Positions 25,061-34,300 of a DNA stretch of 64,000 nucleotides are shown here, one piece after another; position 1 is the first letter of the stretch, and every line of letters starts with the position of its first letter. Both the position numbers and the translations under genes were made by a program. This DNA comes from Allopusillimonas sp048270225 (lineage in GTDB: Bacteria > Pseudomonadota > Gammaproteobacteria > Burkholderiales > Burkholderiaceae_B). The stretch is taken from contig JBLWTG010000005.1 of NCBI GenBank assembly GCA_048270225.1, positions 186,001 to 250,000 of the forward strand, given 5' to 3'. The notes under the pieces are model-generated. The model worked only from the letters and a program-made list of their open reading frames with translations. It did not search any database and was not told the origin of the DNA.

Positions 25061-27295
25061 ATGGTTTTGCCTTCGACGCCGTCCGCTCTCCCGCCGCCTT
25101 TCAGCCAGCCGTGGCTGAATGAGGCCGGCGCCGGCCTGGATCCGGCCGGTCTTGAGCTGTTGCGCTGCGCGGCCCAATGGGTCAGCGGCCGTCTGCAGGG
25201 CTTGCAGGCAAGCACCGGCGAGCCGCTTGATACCCATAGCGCCGAAGTGGCGCGGATACTTGCAGGCATGGGTGCGGACGCGCACACGCGTGCCAGCTGT
25301 CTGCTGTCGGTACTGCCCGAGGCCGCGGGGCAGGCCGATCCCCAGTTGCGCGTCGAGTCGCTGCGCAAGGCCTTTGGCGCCGATGTCATGACGCTGGTGC
25401 AGGGGACGCGTGCCTTGTTGCGCCTGGGCTTGCTGGCGGGCAAAGCAAGCGACAGCACTGCGGTCGGCACCGAGCAGAAAGAAATGCAGCGCAAGATGCT
25501 GCTGGCCATGGCGGCGGATCTGCGTATAGTCCTGATACGCCTGGCCTCGCGGCTGCAGTCGCTGCGCTGGTTTGCCGCCACGCGCACGCCATGCCCGCGC
25601 GAGTTTGCGCGCGAAACCATGGAGCTGTATACCCCGCTGGCCAATCGCCTGGGCATCTGGCAGATCAAATGGGAAATGGAAGACCTCGCATTCCGTTTCC
25701 TGGAGCCCGATACCTATAAGTCCATTGCCAGGCAGCTCGAAGAAAAGCGCGTCGAGCGCGAAGCGCTGATTGGCGAGGCGGTCGCCACAGTGCAGGCGGG
25801 TCTGAAAGACGCCCGCATTCCCGCCGAGGTCAGCGGCAGACCCAAACATATCTACAGCATCTGGAACAAGATGCGTAACAAACACCTGGCGTTCAACCAG
25901 CTGTATGACCTGCGCGCACTGCGCGTCATCGTTGAGGATGAGCGCGCCTGTTATGCCGTACTGGCGCTGGTGCATGCGCTCTGGACGCCGGTGTCCGACG
26001 AGTTCGATGATTACATTTCCAGGCCCAAGCCCAACGGTTATCGCTCGTTGCACACCGTGGTCTCGGACGCGCAGGGGCGTACATTCGAAATCCAGATACG
26101 CACGCGCGGCATGCATGAGTTCGCCGAGTACGGGATGGCTGCTCACTGGCGCTACAAAGAAGCAGGCGCGCAGGGCGGCCAGGCTTTGGCAGGCGGCGCC
26201 TACGATCAGAAAATCGCCTGGATGCGGCAGTTGCTGTCCTGGGAGAAGGACGGCGTGCCTGCTGAAAGCCAGGCTGTCGCCGGGCGCGATGAGCGCATCT
26301 ATGTCATGACGCCGCAAGCGCGTGTGATCGAGCTGCCTGCCGGGGCGACACCCGTTGATTTTGCCTATCATCTGCACACCGATCTTGGGCATCGCTGCCG
26401 GGGGGCGCGGGTCGATGGGCAGATGGTGCCTCTGCAGACGCAGCTGACCACTGGTCAGACCATCGAGATCGTTGCCGCCAAGTCCGGCGGCCCTTCGCGC
26501 GACTGGCTGAACCCGCAACTGGGTTTTCTGGCCAGCGCCCGCTCGCGAGCCAAGGTGCGAGCCTGGTTCAATGCCATCGAGCTGCAGCAGCGGATTTCCC
26601 AGGGCCAGGCCATGGTCGAAAAAGAGCTGCAGCGCCTGGGCAAAACGGCCATCAACATGGAGCATCTGGCGCAGCAGCTCGATTTTGCGCGCGCGGACGA
26701 CCTGTACGTGGCCGTTGCCAAGGAAGAGTTCAGCCTGCGCCAGGTCGATTACCTGCTGACGGGCAAGGGGCGGCCAGCCGAGGCTGCCGGCGGGGAGGCG
26801 GCGCAGCCCTCGGCACGGGTATACGAGAGCGGCACCGAGAACGTGGCCCGCACCGGCAAGAGCGGCGTGCTTGTGGTGGGTGTGGATTCGCTATTGACGC
26901 AATTGGCGCGCTGCTGCCGCCCGGCGCCGCCGGACGACATCGTGGGCTTTGTCACGCGGGGGCGGGGCGTTTCCATACATCGGCGCGATTGCGCCTCCTA
27001 TGCCGCGCTGGCGGCCCGCTACCCCGAGCGCCTGATTGATGTCGACTGGGGAGATACCGGCGACGCACTCTATCCCATCGATATCGCCATCCATGCTCCC
27101 GACCGCCCCAATCTGCTGCGCGACCTGTCCGATGTCTTCGCCAAGCTCAGGCTCAAGGTCGTGGGGGTGAACACGCACAGCAGACGTTCACTGGCGCATA
27201 TGGTGTTCACGATTGAGGTGCGCAATGGCGAGCAGGTGGGTCGGGCGCTGGCGGCGCTCCATGAGCTGTCGGGTGTTTCGGCGGCCAGGCAATAG
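25061..27295 (+). CDS. relA: (p)ppGpp synthetase RelA
   Basis: 744 residues of the RelA/SpoT family, the stringent-response alarmone synthetase. The N-terminal hydrolase (HD) domain is degenerate: where active enzymes have an LLHD box this one reads CLLSVLPEA, which favours monofunctional RelA over SpoT. The synthetase domain has RPKPNGYRSLHTVV and EIQIRTRGMHEFAEYGMAAHWRYKE. A TGS domain (VIELPAGATPVDFAYHLHTD, residues about 425-485), a zinc-finger/CC region (CCRPAPPDDIVGF, HRRDC) and a C-terminal ACT domain follow. No strong ribosome site is seen at the ATG. Confidence 0.95.
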   Translation: MVLPSTPSALPPPFSQPWLNEAGAGLDPAGLELLRCAAQWVSGRLQGLQASTGEPLDTHSAEVARILAGMGADAHTRASCLLSVLPEAAGQADPQLRVESLRKAFGADVMTLVQGTRALLRLGLLAGKASDSTAVGTEQKEMQRKMLLAMAADLRIVLIRLASRLQSLRWFAATRTPCPREFARETMELYTPLANRLGIWQIKWEMEDLAFRFLEPDTYKSIARQLEEKRVEREALIGEAVATVQAGLKDARIPAEVSGRPKHIYSIWNKMRNKHLAFNQLYDLRALRVIVEDERACYAVLALVHALWTPVSDEFDDYISRPKPNGYRSLHTVVSDAQGRTFEIQIRTRGMHEFAEYGMAAHWRYKEAGAQGGQALAGGAYDQKIAWMRQLLSWEKDGVPAESQAVAGRDERIYVMTPQARVIELPAGATPVDFAYHLHTDLGHRCRGARVDGQMVPLQTQLTTGQTIEIVAAKSGGPSRDWLNPQLGFLASARSRAKVRAWFNAIELQQRISQGQAMVEKELQRLGKTAINMEHLAQQLDFARADDLYVAVAKEEFSLRQVDYLLTGKGRPAEAAGGEAAQPSARVYESGTENVARTGKSGVLVVGVDSLLTQLARCCRPAPPDDIVGFVTRGRGVSIHRRDCASYAALAARYPERLIDVDWGDTGDALYPIDIAIHAPDRPNLLRDLSDVFAKLRLKVVGVNTHSRRSLAHMVFTIEVRNGEQVGRALAALHELSGVSAARQ

Positions 27296-27460
27296 CGCAG
27301 GCCCGTCGTGGATTCTGCACTGAACCAGGCCCTGGAGACCCAGGCGAAGCCCTGCCGGTCCGACTGGCTGTCCTTGTGCGCCGGGACTGCTAAAATGCTT
27401 GTTTACCCGTGCGATGGCCGCCGCGGCCGTTGCGGTCTTCTTGCGTAAGAGAGTTAAGTC

Positions 27461-28660
27461 TTGACATCCTATACCCTGCCCGACGAAACCGGGCACTTTG
27501 GCCAGTACGGTGGCTCCTTTGTGGCGGAAACGCTGGTGCACGCACTGGACGAACTGCGCACCGCCTACGACAAGTACCGCCAGGATCCGGATTTTCTTGC
27601 TGAGTTCGCCTACGAGCTCAAGCACTTCGTTGGCCGGCCCAGCCCCGTCTACCATGCCAGGCGCTGGTCGGAAAAGCTGGGCGGGGCGCAGATATGGTTC
27701 AAGCGCGAAGACCTCAATCACACGGGTGCGCACAAGATCAACAACTGCATAGGCCAGATCCTGCTTGCCCGGCGCATGGGCAAGCCGCGCATCATTGCCG
27801 AAACCGGCGCGGGCCAGCACGGTGTGGCCACGGCCACGGTGGCGGCGCGCTACGGCCTGGAGTGTGTCGTCTACATGGGCAGCGAAGACGTCCGCCGCCA
27901 GGCTTCCAACGTGTATCGCATGAAACTGCTGGGCGCCACGGTCGTGCCGGTCGAATCGGGTTCGCGCACACTCAAGGACGCGCTGAACGAGGCCATGCGC
28001 GACTGGGTCACCAATGTCGAAAACACGTTCTATATCATCGGTACGGTTGCCGGCCCCCATCCCTATCCCCTGATGGTGCGCGAGTTCCAGTCCATCATCG
28101 GGCGCGAATGCGTCGAGCAGATGCCGACTGACGCCGGTCGCCAGCCCGATTACGTGATTGCCTCGGTGGGCGGCGGGTCCAATGCCATGGGCATCTTCCA
28201 TCCCTATATCGACCAGGACAAGGTCCAGTTGGTGGGCGTCGAAGCCGCTGGCGAGGGTCTGGAAACCGGCCGTCACGCGGCATCGCTGAATGCCGGTTCG
28301 GTCGGCGTACTGCATGGCAACCGCACCTATATCATGCAGGATGACAACGGCCAGATCATCGAAACCCACTCCATCTCGGCCGGCCTGGATTACCCGGGCG
28401 TGGGGCCCGAGCATGCCTGGCTGAAAGACAGCGGGCGCGCCACCTACGTCGGCGTCGACGATCAGGAGGCGCTGGCGGCGTTTCACGACTGCTGTCGCTG
28501 CGAGGGCATCATGCCCGCGCTGGAGTCCTCGCACGCCATTGCGCAGGCGGTCAAGCTGGCGCCCACGCTGTCCAAGGACAAAATCATACTCGTCTGCCTG
28601 TCCGGACGCGGCGACAAGGATATGCATACCGTGGCCGACTTCAGCGGCATCACCCTGTAA
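27461..28660 (+). CDS. trpB: Tryptophan synthase beta chain
   Basis: 399 residues. PLP enzyme that joins indole and serine. PLP-binding Lys92 lies in HTGAHKINN, and the phosphate loop GGGSNAMG is intact. The start is taken as TTG at 27461 (giving MTSYTLPDETGHFGQYGG), preceded by AAGAGAG; no ATG is available before the conserved N-terminus. A TAAAAT box at 27391-27396 in the 165-bp gap after relA is a plausible -10 with a poor -35. trpF, commonly upstream in relatives, is not here. trpA follows after 15 bp. Confidence 0.97.
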   Translation: MTSYTLPDETGHFGQYGGSFVAETLVHALDELRTAYDKYRQDPDFLAEFAYELKHFVGRPSPVYHARRWSEKLGGAQIWFKREDLNHTGAHKINNCIGQILLARRMGKPRIIAETGAGQHGVATATVAARYGLECVVYMGSEDVRRQASNVYRMKLLGATVVPVESGSRTLKDALNEAMRDWVTNVENTFYIIGTVAGPHPYPLMVREFQSIIGRECVEQMPTDAGRQPDYVIASVGGGSNAMGIFHPYIDQDKVQLVGVEAAGEGLETGRHAASLNAGSVGVLHGNRTYIMQDDNGQIIETHSISAGLDYPGVGPEHAWLKDSGRATYVGVDDQEALAAFHDCCRCEGIMPALESSHAIAQAVKLAPTLSKDKIILVCLSGRGDKDMHTVADFSGITL

Positions 28661-28675
28661 GGTGGGTTACTCATC

Positions 28676-29530
28676 ATGACTGTTTCCAATCAACGGCTGG
28701 CCGCTGCTTTCCAGGCGCTGCACGCCGACGGGCGCACCGCGCTCATTCCCTACATCGCAGCCGGAGACCCCTCCATTGCCTCCACGCCCGTGCTGATGCA
28801 TGCCCTGGTCGCCGCCGGTGCGGACGTCATCGAGCTGGGGGTGCCGTTTTCCGATCCCATGGCCGATGGCCCCGTGATCCAGCGCGCCGCCGAACGCGCC
28901 ATTGCGCGAGGCACAGGCATGGCGCAGGTGCTGGACATGGTTGCCCGCTTTCGCCAGCAGGACGATAAAACGCCTGTCGTACTGATGGGCTACGCCAATC
29001 CTATCGAGCACATCGGCCAGGCCCGTTTTGCGCGAGCCGCTGCCGAGGCGGGTGTCGACGGCGTCCTGGTCGTGGACTATCCGCCTGAAGAGATCGTGGA
29101 CTTCGCGGCCGAGCTGGCTCAGGTGGGCGTTGATCCGATTTTCCTTCTGGCGCCCACATCGACCGATGACCGAATCCGCAAAATCGCCCAGGTGGCGCGC
29201 GGCTATGTATATTATGTGTCGCTCAAAGGGGTGACAGGCGCGGCCAATATCGATACGGACGACGTGGCGCGCCAGCTGGCCCGCATCCGCAAGCATGTGA
29301 CGATACCGGTGGGCGTAGGGTTCGGCATACGTGATGCCGACAGTGCGCAGCGCCTGGCGTCCTGCGCCGACGCGGTCGTGATCGGCAGCAAGCTCATCGA
29401 AACCATGGAAGCGGCTGTCGCGCAGGCGCAACAGTCCGGGCAGGACGAAGAGGGCGCAGCAATGCAGGCCGTACAGGCGGCATCGGCGTGGCTGGGCACC
29501 ATACGTCAGGCTCTGCCGGGAAAACACTGA
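28676..29530 (+). CDS. trpA: Tryptophan synthase alpha chain
   Basis: 284 residues, a TIM barrel that cleaves indole-3-glycerol phosphate and channels indole to TrpB. The catalytic acids are Glu53 (VIELGVPFSDP) and Asp64 (MADGP). VLLMGYANP-like VVLMGYANPIEHIG and the phosphate-binding GVGFGIRDA are present. It follows trpB by 15 bp and precedes accD, the same order as in related Burkholderiales. Confidence 0.97.
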   Translation: MTVSNQRLAAAFQALHADGRTALIPYIAAGDPSIASTPVLMHALVAAGADVIELGVPFSDPMADGPVIQRAAERAIARGTGMAQVLDMVARFRQQDDKTPVVLMGYANPIEHIGQARFARAAAEAGVDGVLVVDYPPEEIVDFAAELAQVGVDPIFLLAPTSTDDRIRKIAQVARGYVYYVSLKGVTGAANIDTDDVARQLARIRKHVTIPVGVGFGIRDADSAQRLASCADAVVIGSKLIETMEAAVAQAQQSGQDEEGAAMQAVQAASAWLGTIRQALPGKH

Positions 29531-29626
29531 CAGTAATGCAAAAGGCTCCGGCTTGCGACATATGGCTGGCCGAAGGTAAAACAGTACACATACCCGGCCC
29601 TATGCCGGATTCCTAAGGGATAAACA

Positions 29627-30502
29627 ATGAGTTGGATCGACAAAATTCTGCCTCCGCGTATCAATCGCAGCAGCGATGGCGGACGGCGGGTGCCTGAAGG
29701 GCTTTGGGTCAAATGCCCGGCCTGCGAATCCGTGCTTTACAAAGAAGACCTCAAAGAAACCCTCAATGTCTGCCCCAAGTGCGGTCAGCACATGCGCCTG
29801 GGCTCCCGTGCGCGTATCGACGCCTTGCTGGACGCGGAGGGGCGGGTAGAAATCGGGCAGGATACGCGGCCCATGGATCCGCTCAAGTTCAAGGACAGCC
29901 GCAAGTATCCGGAACGTGTCGCCGAAGCCACCAAGCAAACCGGCGAAACCGAAGCCATGGTAGTCATGAGCGGCAGTATCCTGTCCGTGCCGGTCGTGCT
30001 GGCCTGCTTCGAGTTTTCCTTCATGGGAGGCTCCATGGGGTCAGTCGTGGGCGAGCGCTTTGTGCGCGGCGTCCAGGAAGCCATCAAGAATCGCACGCCG
30101 TTTATCTGTGTGGCGGCGTCAGGCGGTGCGCGCATGCAGGAAAGCCTGTTTTCGCTTCTGCAGATGGCCAAGACCAACGCCATGCTCACGCGCCTTGCCG
30201 CCGAAGGCCTGCCCTTCATCAGTATTCTCACTGATCCGACCATGGGTGGCGTGTCCGCCAGCTTTGCCTTCATGGGCGATGTCGTGATGGCCGAACCCAA
30301 GGCATTGATTGGTTTTGCGGGGCCTCGCGTGATCGAGCAAACCGTGCGTGAAACCCTGCCCGAAGGTTTTCAGCGCGCCGAGTTCCTGCTTGAAAAAGGC
30401 GCCATCGACATGGTGGTCGACAGGCGCGAGATGCGCAGCGAACTCGCGCATCTGTTGGCACTGCTGGGGCGACAGCCTGTCGAGGTGATTGCCAAGGCCT
30501 GA
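29627..30502 (+). CDS. accD: Acetyl-CoA carboxylase carboxyltransferase subunit beta
   Basis: 291 residues. It forms the carboxyltransferase with AccA and makes malonyl-CoA for fatty acid synthesis. The N-terminal zinc ribbon has C30, C33, C49 and C52 (CPAC and CPKC). The crotonase-fold part includes FMGGSMGSVVGERFVR, SGGARMQE and MGGVSASFAF. It is followed by a very strong hairpin terminator and converges on rne. Confidence 0.98.
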   Translation: MSWIDKILPPRINRSSDGGRRVPEGLWVKCPACESVLYKEDLKETLNVCPKCGQHMRLGSRARIDALLDAEGRVEIGQDTRPMDPLKFKDSRKYPERVAEATKQTGETEAMVVMSGSILSVPVVLACFEFSFMGGSMGSVVGERFVRGVQEAIKNRTPFICVAASGGARMQESLFSLLQMAKTNAMLTRLAAEGLPFISILTDPTMGGVSASFAFMGDVVMAEPKALIGFAGPRVIEQTVRETLPEGFQRAEFLLEKGAIDMVVDRREMRSELAHLLALLGRQPVEVIAKA

Positions 30503-30536
30503 CCTGCGGTCAGACGACCCCGCGGTGGGTTCGCGG

Positions 30537-30586
30537 GGCCAGCAAAAAGGGCCAGCCCTGTATCGGGCTGGCCCTTTTTGCTGGCC
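30537..30586. terminator. Strong bidirectional terminator between accD and rne
   Basis: A perfect 22-bp stem, 30537-30558 with 30565-30586, has the 6-nt loop TGTATC. The arms contain AAAAA and TTTTT tracts, so termination can occur for accD (plus) and rne (minus). The stem lies 34 bp past accD and 37 bp past the end of rne. Confidence 0.9.
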
Positions 30587-30623
30587 GCCGTCCGTGGGGA
30601 CGACGGCGCCTGCCCTGCTGCGT

Positions 30624-33600
30624 TTAGTGAGTTTCCACCTGCTGCAAGACTTCTTCCTGGGCAATTACCGCTGTTTTGCGGGCACGGCCCAGACGGACCG
30701 GCGCTTGTGTCGAGGCCGGTGCGGCGGGATGCCGGGTTTCGATCAGTTGCATGCCAGCGTTGGCCAGTACATGGTCCAGCTGATTGCCGTTGATGGCCGT
30801 ATCGACTTCGGCCTGGGGCTCGGTGCTGTGGCTGTCAGCATCGGCATCCGTACCGGTTTCGATGGCGCTGGACGGCGTGGCTTGAACTGCAGCCTCGGCG
30901 ACAACAGGCATGGCCGGCGCGACAGCGGCGACTTCTTCGACTTCTGCCGGTTCGGCAAGCGGGGCGGCCGGTTGGCTGTCCTGGGTTGCCGGCTGATCGC
31001 GAAGCATGACGGGCGCGGCGGCAGCTTCGGAGGCGGAGGGTGCTGCAACCTCGCTGGCAGACACTGCCTGGTCATGGCCTGCTTGCGGTACCGCTGTGTC
31101 GACCCGGACAGCCGGCGCGGCGGCAACGCTTGCCGTATCGGCGTCGGATGCGTGTGCATCGTCTGCGTCAGCCGGGGGCTGTGATGGCGCGACAGCGTCC
31201 GGGACGCGTGTGGCCGGCGTCTCATCGACGGCGATATCGCGTTGGATGGAGCCGGGTTCCTGGGCTGTTTCCGGTGCAGCGCCGGTGCTTGCCGCGGGCG
31301 TAGCGGGCTCGGCAGCGGTCTGGTCTGCTGCCTGCGTGTCCGCGGCGAGCGGGGTGTGCGAGGCCAGAGGACGCACGGCGTCGCCTTGTCCGGAGGCCAT
31401 GGGTGGCAGGACAGCGGGGTCGAAGCCTGTCGCCTGTTCATCCTCGCGGTTTTGTGCAGCAGCGGTGTCTGCGCCGGCTACGCCGGTTTCGCCTTCATTG
31501 CTGCGACGACCACGGCGGCTGCGGCGGCGACGGCGCTTGCGTTCCGGATCTGCCTGTTCGCCATCGACGGTTTCGGGCCGGTTGTCGGCGCCTGTATCCG
31601 CATCAAAATCCTGGCTGGCATTGATCGCCAGAGCGTCTGCCGGAATCCGGCTGTCGTCTGGCTGAGCCTGGGAGGCGACGGCTTGGGTTGCATCAGCACC
31701 GGCTACGGTCACGGCTGTTGCGGCTACCGTGGCGTCCGAGGTTTCGTTGGCGCTTTCTTCGCGACGGTTGCGTCCCCGTCCGCGGCGATTGCGGCCTCGT
31801 CCGCCATTGTTATTGCCGGTTTCAGCGGTGCTGGCTGCCGGGCTGGCCGGGCGCTGTTCTTCGCTGTTGCGGGTTTCGTCCTGGGCAGCCTGGCGGCGTT
31901 GCTTGGGGGCGGCGGTCTGCTCGCCTTTTTCTGCATCGGGGCCGGGGCGGCGTTCGCCACGGCGCTGGCGATTGCGGTCGCCTGCGCCGCGTTCGCGGCG
32001 GTCGCCGCTGCGGCCATGGCGCCCGCGTTGGTTGCCCTGGGTGGATTTGGTTTCGGTGACGGCTGGCGTGTCCTGGGTGGCCGGTGTGGCGGCGGAAGAC
32101 CCGGTAAGCCAGTTCATCAGGCGGGTGAACAGGCCGGCGCCCGCGGCGGGCGCGGCGGTTGCCGCGGCAGGCCTGGACGGCGATTCAATGTGCTTCGGAG
32201 CCGGCTGAGAGTGACCGATGGACTTGACCAGGGCTTCGGGGCGAGCCTTGGCTTCCTGGCCCTTGTTGGGCGTCCAGGTGGTCGGCGTTTCGGGTTGGGC
32301 CGCGAGCTCGAAGCTGGTCTTGTTCTCTTCCAGGCGCGTGTCGTCGTGGCGCAGGCGTTCGATATGATGATGCGGCGTCTCGAGGTTCTTGTTCGGGATC
32401 AGGACAAGGTTGACCTTGAGGCGGGACTCGATCTTGGCGATATCGTGGCGCTTTTCGTTCAGCAGGAAGGTGGCGACATCGACCGGTACCTGTGCATGCA
32501 GCGCGGCGGTACCTTCCTTCATGGCCTCTTCCTGGAGCAGGCGCAGCACGTGCAGGGCGCTGGATTCCGCGTCGCGGATCACGCCGGTACCATTGCAGCG
32601 TGGGCAGGTGATGTGCGAACCCTCGTTCAGGGCGGGGCGCAGACGCTGGCGCGAAAGCTCCATCAGGCCAAAGCGGGAGATCTTGCCCATCTGTACGCGT
32701 GCACGGTCGAAATGCAGGGCATCGCGCAGGCGTTGTTCCACAGCGCGCTGATTTTTGTTGTCCTCCATGTCGATGAAATCGATCACGATCAGGCCGCCCA
32801 GATCGCGCAATCGCAACTGGCGCGCCACTTCGTCGGCGGCTTCCAGGTTGGTGCGCATGGCGGTTTCTTCGATATCGGAGCCGCGCGTGGAGCGCGCCGA
32901 GTTGACGTCGACAGCCACCAGCGCTTCCGTGTGATCAATGACCACCGAGCCGCCCGACGGCAATTGCACCGTGCGGGAGTAGGCGGTTTCGATCTGGTGT
33001 TCGATCTGGAAACGCGAGAACAGGGGGATATCGTCGCGATACATCTTGACGCGCTGGACGCTATCGGGCATGACCACGCTCATGAAGGCGGTGGCCTGTT
33101 CGAAGATGTCGTCGGTGTCGATGAGGATTTCACCGATGTCGGGTGAGTAGTAATCCCGGATGGCGCGGATGACCAGGCTGGATTCCAGGTAAATCAGGAT
33201 GGGGGCGCTGTTTTCCTTGGCGGCACCGTCGATGGCGCCCCACAGTTGCAGCAGATAGGACAGGTCCCATTGCAGCTCTTCGACGCTGCGGCCGATGCCG
33301 GCTGTGCGGGCAATGATGCTCATGCCGGCGGGCAGGTCGAGCTGGTCCATGGTTTCGCGCAGTTCCTGACGATCCTCGCCTTCGACCCGGCGCGATACGC
33401 CGCCGCCACGAGGATTGTTGGGCATCAGGACCAGGTAGCGGCCAGCCAGAGAAATAAAGGTGGTCAGGGCTGCGCCCTTGTTGCCGCGCTCTTCTTTTTC
33501 GACCTGGATGATGAGTTCCTGGCCTTCGGACAGGGCGTCCTGGATGCGCGCACTGCGTACATCCACGCCTTCCTTGAAGTAGCTGCGGGCGACTTCCTTG

Positions 33601-33809
33601 AAGGGAAGAAAGCCGTGGCGCTCTTCGCCGTAACTGACGAAGCAGGCTTCGAGGCCGGGCTCGATGCGGGTAATGACGCCTTTGTAGATATTGCCTTTGC
33701 GCTGTTCGCGGCCGGCGGTTTCGATATCGAGGTCTATGAGTTTTTGACCATCGACAATGGCAACGCGTAGTTCTTCTTGGTGCGTTGCGTTGAACAACAT
33801 CCGTTTCAT
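30624..33809 (-). CDS. rne: Ribonuclease E
   Basis: 1061 residues. Endoribonuclease that initiates mRNA decay and matures stable RNAs. The N-terminal half is the catalytic unit: MKRMLFNATHQEELRVAIVDG, an S1 domain (GNIYKGVITRIEPGLEACFV), the metal-binding acids in VDVNSARSTRGSDIE and FIDMEDN, and the Zn-link CPRCNGTG. The C-terminal half is a long low-complexity arm with Arg-rich RNA-binding tracts (RGRNRRGRGRNRREE, RKRRRRRSRRGRRSN) and Ala/Glu/Pro-rich sequence, expected to scaffold a degradosome. The start at 33809 is chosen because GGAGAA lies just upstream and the family N-terminus begins MKRML; an upstream in-frame ATG lies before that ribosome site. Confidence 0.97.
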   Translation of the reverse strand: MKRMLFNATHQEELRVAIVDGQKLIDLDIETAGREQRKGNIYKGVITRIEPGLEACFVSYGEERHGFLPFKEVARSYFKEGVDVRSARIQDALSEGQELIIQVEKEERGNKGAALTTFISLAGRYLVLMPNNPRGGGVSRRVEGEDRQELRETMDQLDLPAGMSIIARTAGIGRSVEELQWDLSYLLQLWGAIDGAAKENSAPILIYLESSLVIRAIRDYYSPDIGEILIDTDDIFEQATAFMSVVMPDSVQRVKMYRDDIPLFSRFQIEHQIETAYSRTVQLPSGGSVVIDHTEALVAVDVNSARSTRGSDIEETAMRTNLEAADEVARQLRLRDLGGLIVIDFIDMEDNKNQRAVEQRLRDALHFDRARVQMGKISRFGLMELSRQRLRPALNEGSHITCPRCNGTGVIRDAESSALHVLRLLQEEAMKEGTAALHAQVPVDVATFLLNEKRHDIAKIESRLKVNLVLIPNKNLETPHHHIERLRHDDTRLEENKTSFELAAQPETPTTWTPNKGQEAKARPEALVKSIGHSQPAPKHIESPSRPAAATAAPAAGAGLFTRLMNWLTGSSAATPATQDTPAVTETKSTQGNQRGRHGRSGDRRERGAGDRNRQRRGERRPGPDAEKGEQTAAPKQRRQAAQDETRNSEEQRPASPAASTAETGNNNGGRGRNRRGRGRNRREESANETSDATVAATAVTVAGADATQAVASQAQPDDSRIPADALAINASQDFDADTGADNRPETVDGEQADPERKRRRRRSRRGRRSNEGETGVAGADTAAAQNREDEQATGFDPAVLPPMASGQGDAVRPLASHTPLAADTQAADQTAAEPATPAASTGAAPETAQEPGSIQRDIAVDETPATRVPDAVAPSQPPADADDAHASDADTASVAAAPAVRVDTAVPQAGHDQAVSASEVAAPSASEAAAAPVMLRDQPATQDSQPAAPLAEPAEVEEVAAVAPAMPVVAEAAVQATPSSAIETGTDADADSHSTEPQAEVDTAINGNQLDHVLANAGMQLIETRHPAAPASTQAPVRLGRARKTAVIAQEEVLQQVETH

Positions 33810-34300
33810 GAGGTGATTCTCCGTAGTCATGGCGCACCGTAAATCGGCGCACGACCGCGGGTCACTGGGTGTGTGGCGCTAAATCCATATGGGAGGCAAG
33901 GCTGACGACGTCAGACTGCGCCCCCCCTGTATCGGGAAGGCACAGCGTACTGTAGGTACGTACGCGGTTCGGTCAGCAGGAAGGTCAGGTTCACTATGTG
34001 TAGTTGACAGAAGTTGCTGGAACGGCAGACGCGTGGGTGACGCGCCTGGTGCATAAAACGATGACATCTGGAAAAGATTCAGCGTCGCACGCGGGTGGCT
34101 GCTTGCATGCTGATAGCGGGCTGTTCGCCATGCCACTATCCTGCAGATCGCGCCTTACCCCGGCGACCAAATGACCCAGAAGCTGAAACCCAGGCATTAC
34201 AATATGGCCTTGATCGACCGACGGAGACGCACCCTTGCATCTCTACGTCAGGCGTTTTTCAGCTTCTATAGGCTGACGTGATTATATTCTGCTTTTCCCT
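33810..34300 (-). promoter_or_regulatory. rne-rluC divergent intergenic region with a probable long rne leader
   Basis: 491 bp without a credible gene. A perfect TATAAT on the minus strand (34286-34281) lies about 17 bp from TTTGCG, and a plus-strand TATATT (34283-34288) overlaps it, so divergent promoters may share this site. If so, the rne message has an untranslated leader of roughly 460 nt. In E. coli a comparably long rne leader mediates autoregulation by RNase E. Small inverted repeats occur (33947-33967; ACGTCAG/CTGACGT at 34245-34279), but no decisive fold is obvious. Confidence 0.4.

Noticed and set aside
24461..26665. 734-codon minus-strand open frame
   Set aside because: Only the last 171 codons (24976-24461) are protein-like (flavodoxin fold). 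The rest is antisense to relA, and GC-rich codon bias keeps the opposite frame open.
31242..33146. 634-codon plus-strand open frame opposite rne
   Set aside because: It lies wholly antisense to the catalytic and Arg-rich parts of RNase E. It has no ribosome site, and its low-complexity Ala/Gly sequence mirrors the rne codons.
33810..33830. Upstream ATG for rne at 33830
   Set aside because: The GGAGAA ribosome site lies between it and the ATG at 33809, and the conserved protein begins MKRML at the latter.
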